DNA from: Phaeospirillum tilakii
GTDB lineage: Bacteria; Pseudomonadota; Alphaproteobacteria; Rhodospirillales; Magnetospirillaceae
Assembly: GCF_042683125.1 (NCBI RefSeq)
Contig: NZ_JBHUIY010000016.1
Span: 1-64,000 of the forward strand
Reading direction: 5' to 3'
DNA: 64,000 nt
The number at the start of each line of letters is the position of its first letter. Within the stretch, counting starts at the first letter, position 1. Of the stretch, positions 60,367 to 64,000 are shown in pieces. Both the position numbers and the translations under genes were made by a program. The notes under the pieces were generated by a model. That model did not search any database, was not told the origin of the DNA, and worked only from the letters and a program-made list of their open reading frames with translations.

Positions 60367-62637
60367 ATGGTGACTTCGGGGGCGACATCGGTGTCGCGGC
60401 GCCTGCTCGGGCGGTTGCGCGACGTGATGGCCGGCGGCGGCACGGCCCAGGACCGTCTCGACAAGGTGGTGACGCTGATCGCGCGCGACATGGTCGCCGA
60501 GGTCTGCTCCTGCTACGTGATGCGGGCCGGCGAGGTGCTCGAGCTGTTCGCCACCGAGGGGCTCAAGCACGAATCCGTCCATCGCACCCGGCTGCGCGTC
60601 GCCGAGGGTCTGGTCGGCGACATTGCCGCCCACGCCCGCCCGCTGGCGCTGGCCGACGCCCAGGCCCATCCCCATTTCGCCTACCGCCCCGAAACCGGGG
60701 AAGAGGTCTATCACTCGCTGATGGGCGTGCCGATCATCCGCGGCTCGCGGGTGCTGGGCGTGCTGGTGGTGCAGAACCGCACCATGCGCCATTACACCGA
60801 GGAAGAGGTCGAAACCCTCGAGACGGTGGCGATGGTGCTGGCCGAGCTGGTCGCCTCGGGCGATCTGGTCGATCGCTCCGAACTGGTGCCGGTCGACGGC
60901 AACGCGGTGCTGCCGCTCCGGCTCGAGGGCGTCCGGCTCAATGGCGGGGTCGGGCTCGGCGTCGCCGTGCTGCACCGGCCGCGCATCGTCGTGCGCCGGC
61001 TGGTGGCCGAGGATCCCGACATCGAGATGGAGCGCCTGACCCGGGCGCTGGCGGCGATCAAGTCACAGATCGACGTGCTGTTCACCCGGCCCGAACTGCG
61101 CGACGGCGAGCATCGCGACGTGCTCGAAACCTACCGGATGTTCACCGAGGACAAGGGCTGGCTCAACCGGATCGGCGAGGCGGTGCGCACCGGCCTGACC
61201 GCCGAGGCCGGGGTGCAGAAGGTGCTCGACGACACCCGGGCCCGGATGAACCTGATCGCCGACGCCTATCTGCGCGAGCGGCTGCACGATTTCGAGGACC
61301 TCGCCAACCGCCTGTTGCAGCAATTGTCGGGCGACGACGAGGAAGGCGGCCGGGGCGGCGACCTGCCCGAGGCGGCGATCCTGGTCGCCCGCAACATCGG
61401 CCCGATGGAGCTGTTCGATTACGACCCGCGCCGGCTGCGCGGGCTGGTGCTGGAGGAAGGCTCGACCACCTCGCACGTCGCCATCGTCGCCCGCGCCCTC
61501 GACATTCCGGTGGTCGGCCGGGTCAAGGACGTGCTCGACATGATCGACAGCCTCGACCCGGTGATCTGCGACGGCGACAACGGGCAGGTGTTCATCCGCC
61601 CGCCCGACGACATCCGTGATTCGGTGGTCGAGGCGTTGAGCGCCCGCCAGCAGCGCCGCGCCATCTATGCCCGGCTGCGCGATCTGCCGGCGGTGACGCG
61701 CGACGACACCCGCATCGCCCTCTACATGAATGCCGGCCTGCTGCTCGATTTGCAGCATCTGCACGAATGCGGCGCCGACGGCATCGGCCTCTACCGCACC
61801 GAGCTGCCGTTCATGGCCCGCTCGGCGCTGCCCAACGTCGATGCCCAGACCCTGCTCTACCGCAAGATCCTCGATCAGGCCGAGGGCAAGCGGGTGGTGT
61901 TCCGCACCCTCGATGTCGGCGGCGACAAGGTGCTGCCCTACTGGAACCCGTCGGAAGAGGACAATCCGGCGCTGGGCTGGCGCTCGATCCGCATCACGCT
62001 GGACCGTCCGGCGGTGATGCGCCAGCAATTGCGCGCTTTGCTGCGCGCGGCGGGCGGGCGCGAGCTGTCGGTGATGTTCCCGATGGTGGCCGAGGTGGCC
62101 GAACTGGTTCAGGCCCGCCGCATCCTCGACATCGAGATCGCCCGCGAGACCGCCGCCGGCACCCCGCTGCCGGAACGGATCCGGGTCGGCACCATGCTGG
62201 AGGTGCCGGCGCTGGCGTTCCAGCTCGACGCGCTGCTGCCGCTGGTCGATTTCGTCTCGATCGGCTCGAACGACCTGACCCAGTTCCTGTTCGCGATCGA
62301 CCGGGGCAATCCCCGCATCGCCGAACGCTACGACCCGCTGGCGCCGGGGATGGTCCGCTTCATGCACATGGTGTCGGAGAAATGCCGCGCCCACGGCGTC
62401 GATCTGTCGGTGTGCGGCGAGATGGCCGCCCGTCCGCTCGAGGCGATGACCCTGATCGGGGTCGGCATCCGCACCCTGTCGGTCACCGCCCCGGCGATCG
62501 GCCCGATCAAGACCATGGTGCGCAGCCTGGATGTCGCCTCCCTCGAATCCTACCTGTTCACCCTGCTCGATTCGCGCGATCATTCGCTGCGTTCGCGCCT
62601 GCGCGGCTTCGCGATCGATCACGGCGTGTCGCTCTGA
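60367..62637 (+). CDS. ptsP: Phosphoenolpyruvate-protein phosphotransferase EI-Ntr (PtsP)
   Basis: First enzyme of the nitrogen-related PTS. 756 residues from ATG 60367. An N-terminal GAF domain (about 25-165, YVMRAGEVLELFATEGL, LMGVPIIRGSRVLGVLVVQN) precedes the EI part. The phosphorylated His is in EEGSTTSHVAIVARALDIP, and GADGIGLYRTELPFM, LDVGGDKVLPYW and FVSIGSNDLTQFLFAIDRGN are the PEP-binding segments. No NPr or EIIA-Ntr gene is next to it. Confidence 0.95.
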   Translation: MVTSGATSVSRRLLGRLRDVMAGGGTAQDRLDKVVTLIARDMVAEVCSCYVMRAGEVLELFATEGLKHESVHRTRLRVAEGLVGDIAAHARPLALADAQAHPHFAYRPETGEEVYHSLMGVPIIRGSRVLGVLVVQNRTMRHYTEEEVETLETVAMVLAELVASGDLVDRSELVPVDGNAVLPLRLEGVRLNGGVGLGVAVLHRPRIVVRRLVAEDPDIEMERLTRALAAIKSQIDVLFTRPELRDGEHRDVLETYRMFTEDKGWLNRIGEAVRTGLTAEAGVQKVLDDTRARMNLIADAYLRERLHDFEDLANRLLQQLSGDDEEGGRGGDLPEAAILVARNIGPMELFDYDPRRLRGLVLEEGSTTSHVAIVARALDIPVVGRVKDVLDMIDSLDPVICDGDNGQVFIRPPDDIRDSVVEALSARQQRRAIYARLRDLPAVTRDDTRIALYMNAGLLLDLQHLHECGADGIGLYRTELPFMARSALPNVDAQTLLYRKILDQAEGKRVVFRTLDVGGDKVLPYWNPSEEDNPALGWRSIRITLDRPAVMRQQLRALLRAAGGRELSVMFPMVAEVAELVQARRILDIEIARETAAGTPLPERIRVGTMLEVPALAFQLDALLPLVDFVSIGSNDLTQFLFAIDRGNPRIAERYDPLAPGMVRFMHMVSEKCRAHGVDLSVCGEMAARPLEAMTLIGVGIRTLSVTAPAIGPIKTMVRSLDVASLESYLFTLLDSRDHSLRSRLRGFAIDHGVSL

Positions 62638-62725
62638 CCGTGTCGGTCCGCCGTCCGGGCGGGGTTGCCCCCGTTCGGGGGAATTGCTAAACCAAGGCAG
62701 AGCTTGACGAGAAAGGTCCGCCACC

Positions 62726-63940
62726 GTGGACAGTCCCGCTTCCGACGATCCGATCCCGCCGGCGCAGTCCGGCGAACCCGAGGCGGCCCCGGCCGTCGCG
62801 GCGGAACGGCCCGGCGGCGGTGGGGAATCGCTGGCCGACCGGCTGGCGGTCGGGCCGACGCTGCGCGCCGCGCGTGAGCGGCGGGGATGCAGCCTCGACG
62901 AATGCTCGCGCCAATTGTTCATCCGCCTGCCGTTCCTCCAGGCGCTGGAGGAGGGCCGCCACCGCGACCTGCCGGGCGGGGCCTATGCCGCCGGCTTCCT
63001 GCGCACCTACGCCGAGTTCCTTGATCTCGACGCCGAGGAGCTGGTCCGCCGTTTCCGCGAGGAAGGGGCGGGCGGCTTCACCAACCGCACCGAGCTGGCC
63101 TTTCCCTCGCCGGTGTCGGAAGGGCGGATTCCCGGCGGCGCGGTGATCTTCCTCGGGCTGGTGCTGGCCGGCCTGACCTATGGCGGCTGGCTGCTGCTGT
63201 CGAGCCGCGAGTCCCAGGTGGCCGAGATGGTGCCGCCGCTGCCCGAGCGCCTCGCCTCGCTGCTCAACCGGCAGGCGGCGCTGACCGGCGAGCCGCGCCC
63301 GGCCGCCCCGGCCGGCGAGGCCGACGGCGCCGTTCGTCCGCGCGAGGACGTGGTGCCCCCGGCCGAAGGCGACGACGAGGCCAAGGCGCCCGAGGCCGCC
63401 GCGCCGCCCGCCCCCGCGCCGGCCGCCCCCGCCCCCGCGCCGGTGCCGGCTTTGCCGCCGGCGCCGGTCGAGCCGGTGGCCGCCAAGCCGGATTCGCTCA
63501 AGACCGAGCCGCCCAAGGTGGTGCCGGCCAAGCCGGATTCGGCCGTGCCGCCGGCGGCGTCGGTTCCGGTTGCCCCGGTTGTCGCCGCCACCGAGGCCGC
63601 CCCGGCCGCCCCGGCCGCCCCGGCCGAGGTCAAGCCGCCCGAGCCCGACGGCAAGGTGTTCGGCGCCGAGCACGCCGACGCCCGGGTGGTGCTGCGCGCC
63701 GCCCTCGACGATTGCTGGGTTCAGGTGCGCGAGATGGACGGCTCGATCCTCACCTCCCGCCTGCTGCGGCGGGGCGATGCCCTCCGTCTGCCCAACCGGC
63801 CCGGGCTGGTGCTGATGGCCGGCAATGCCGGCGCGTTGGAGGTGACGGTCGATGGGCGGCGGATCCCGGCGCTCGGCGCGGTCGGGCAGGTGCGGCGCGA
63901 CGTTCGGCTCGATCCCGACCGGCTCGGCGGCGGCAACTGA
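62726..63940 (+). CDS. RodZ-like HTH/DUF4115 membrane protein
   Basis: Cytoskeletal anchor family that links MreB to the cell wall machinery. 404 residues from GTG 62726. An N-terminal acidic stretch is followed by an HTH_25 domain (LRAARERRGCSLDECSRQLF, LPGGAYAAGFLRTYAEFLDL), one membrane span (GGAVIFLGLVLAGLTYGGWLLL), a long Pro/Ala/Lys-rich periplasmic linker and the DUF4115 domain (WVQVREMDGSILTSRLLRRG). The linker is low-complexity and repeat-rich. In related bacteria ispG follows; here the window ends. Confidence 0.87.
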   Translation: MDSPASDDPIPPAQSGEPEAAPAVAAERPGGGGESLADRLAVGPTLRAARERRGCSLDECSRQLFIRLPFLQALEEGRHRDLPGGAYAAGFLRTYAEFLDLDAEELVRRFREEGAGGFTNRTELAFPSPVSEGRIPGGAVIFLGLVLAGLTYGGWLLLSSRESQVAEMVPPLPERLASLLNRQAALTGEPRPAAPAGEADGAVRPREDVVPPAEGDDEAKAPEAAAPPAPAPAAPAPAPVPALPPAPVEPVAAKPDSLKTEPPKVVPAKPDSAVPPAASVPVAPVVAATEAAPAAPAAPAEVKPPEPDGKVFGAEHADARVVLRAALDDCWVQVREMDGSILTSRLLRRGDALRLPNRPGLVLMAGNAGALEVTVDGRRIPALGAVGQVRRDVRLDPDRLGGGN

Positions 63941-63948
63941 GCCAAACG

Positions 63949-64000
63949 GCGGGCGCTGCCCGCACCCGCCAGGACCCCGAGGTTCCTGGACCTCCCTGAA
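63949..64000. repeat. Diverged family A palindromic repeat at the right edge
   Basis: Bases 63949-63992 align over 44 bp with the family A unit: GCGGGCGCTGCCCGCACCCG then CCAGGA-like and TCCTGGACC segments. It begins nine bases after the RodZ-like stop and runs to the window edge, where a second inverted copy may follow. Confidence 0.75.

Overview
The window is one continuous piece of a high-GC alphaproteobacterial chromosome. It holds about 60 protein genes, two tRNAs and almost no recognisable mobile DNA. Gene order and content point to Rhodospirillales (a Rhodospirillum/Magnetospirillum-like bacterium): infB-rbfA-truB-rpsO-pnp, rplU-rpmA-obgE-proB-proA, ileS-lspA, ubiG-lysC-ptsP and rodZ, together with cytochrome c', a bacteriohemerythrin, a eukaryotic-type NADP-isocitrate dehydrogenase, ETF-ubiquinone oxidoreductase and a PPi-type phosphofructokinase. 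The genus cannot be fixed from this sequence alone.

Layout. 1-6.2 kb: translation and RNA-turnover operon (infB truncated at the left edge, rbfA, truB, rpsO, pnp) closed by a strong terminator. 6.3-10.4 kb: icd (minus), then cytochrome c', mutM, a small secreted protein and an enoyl-CoA hydratase. 10.5-16.6 kb, minus strand: an isolated flagellar hook gene, then the classical rplU-rpmA-obgE-proB-proA run with a recognisable rplU promoter and an attenuator-like hairpin between rpmA and obgE, then a DUF1289 gene. 16.7-22.7 kb: pfp, bacteriohemerythrin, a triple-PAS/degenerate-GGDEF/EAL c-di-GMP protein, a TerC-family membrane protein with a structured leader, and a 7Fe ferredoxin. 22.8-29 kb: probable envelope lipid and polysaccharide genes (GT4 glycosyltransferase, LpxH-like phosphoesterase, diacylglycerol-kinase-like enzyme, TPR-GT9-like protein, IalB-family protein, UDP-glucuronate decarboxylase). 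29.2-34.9 kb: ETF-QO, TPR lipoprotein, ispE, a cysteine-cluster protein, a 40-residue membrane peptide and an HD hydrolase. 35-42.8 kb, minus strand: a complementary pair of M16 peptidases, a DUF3035 lipoprotein, lspA, ileS and ribF. 43-48.8 kb: secreted SRPBCC protein, rubredoxin, PhoX-like phosphatase, a short unknown protein and a chemoreceptor fused to a hemerythrin domain.

The accessory DNA lies in two patches next to tRNA genes. From 48.8 to 50.7 kb, ending at tRNA-Arg(CCG), are a DUF4258-HTH toxin-antitoxin pair with a clear operator palindrome and a mosaic of broken coding fragments that includes the N-terminus of a tyrosine integrase. From 54.66 to 56.1 kb, directly after tRNA-Met, are a HicAB toxin-antitoxin pair with a 15-bp palindromic operator and a zinc-ribbon/T5orf172 (GIY-YIG-type) nuclease. 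Housekeeping genes resume on either side (ferredoxin-NADP reductase, DedA, purK-purE; then xthA, ubiG, lysC, a nitronate-monooxygenase-like enzyme, ptsP and rodZ).

The most unusual non-coding signal is a set of dispersed palindromic repeats in intergenic gaps. A 44-bp unit occurs as an inverted pair after rbfA, as an exact copy after the chemoreceptor gene, partially after pfp, and as a diverged copy at the right edge. A second GC-rich family sits at the 3' ends of several other genes. No CRISPR array, rRNA, complete insertion sequence or prophage is visible.
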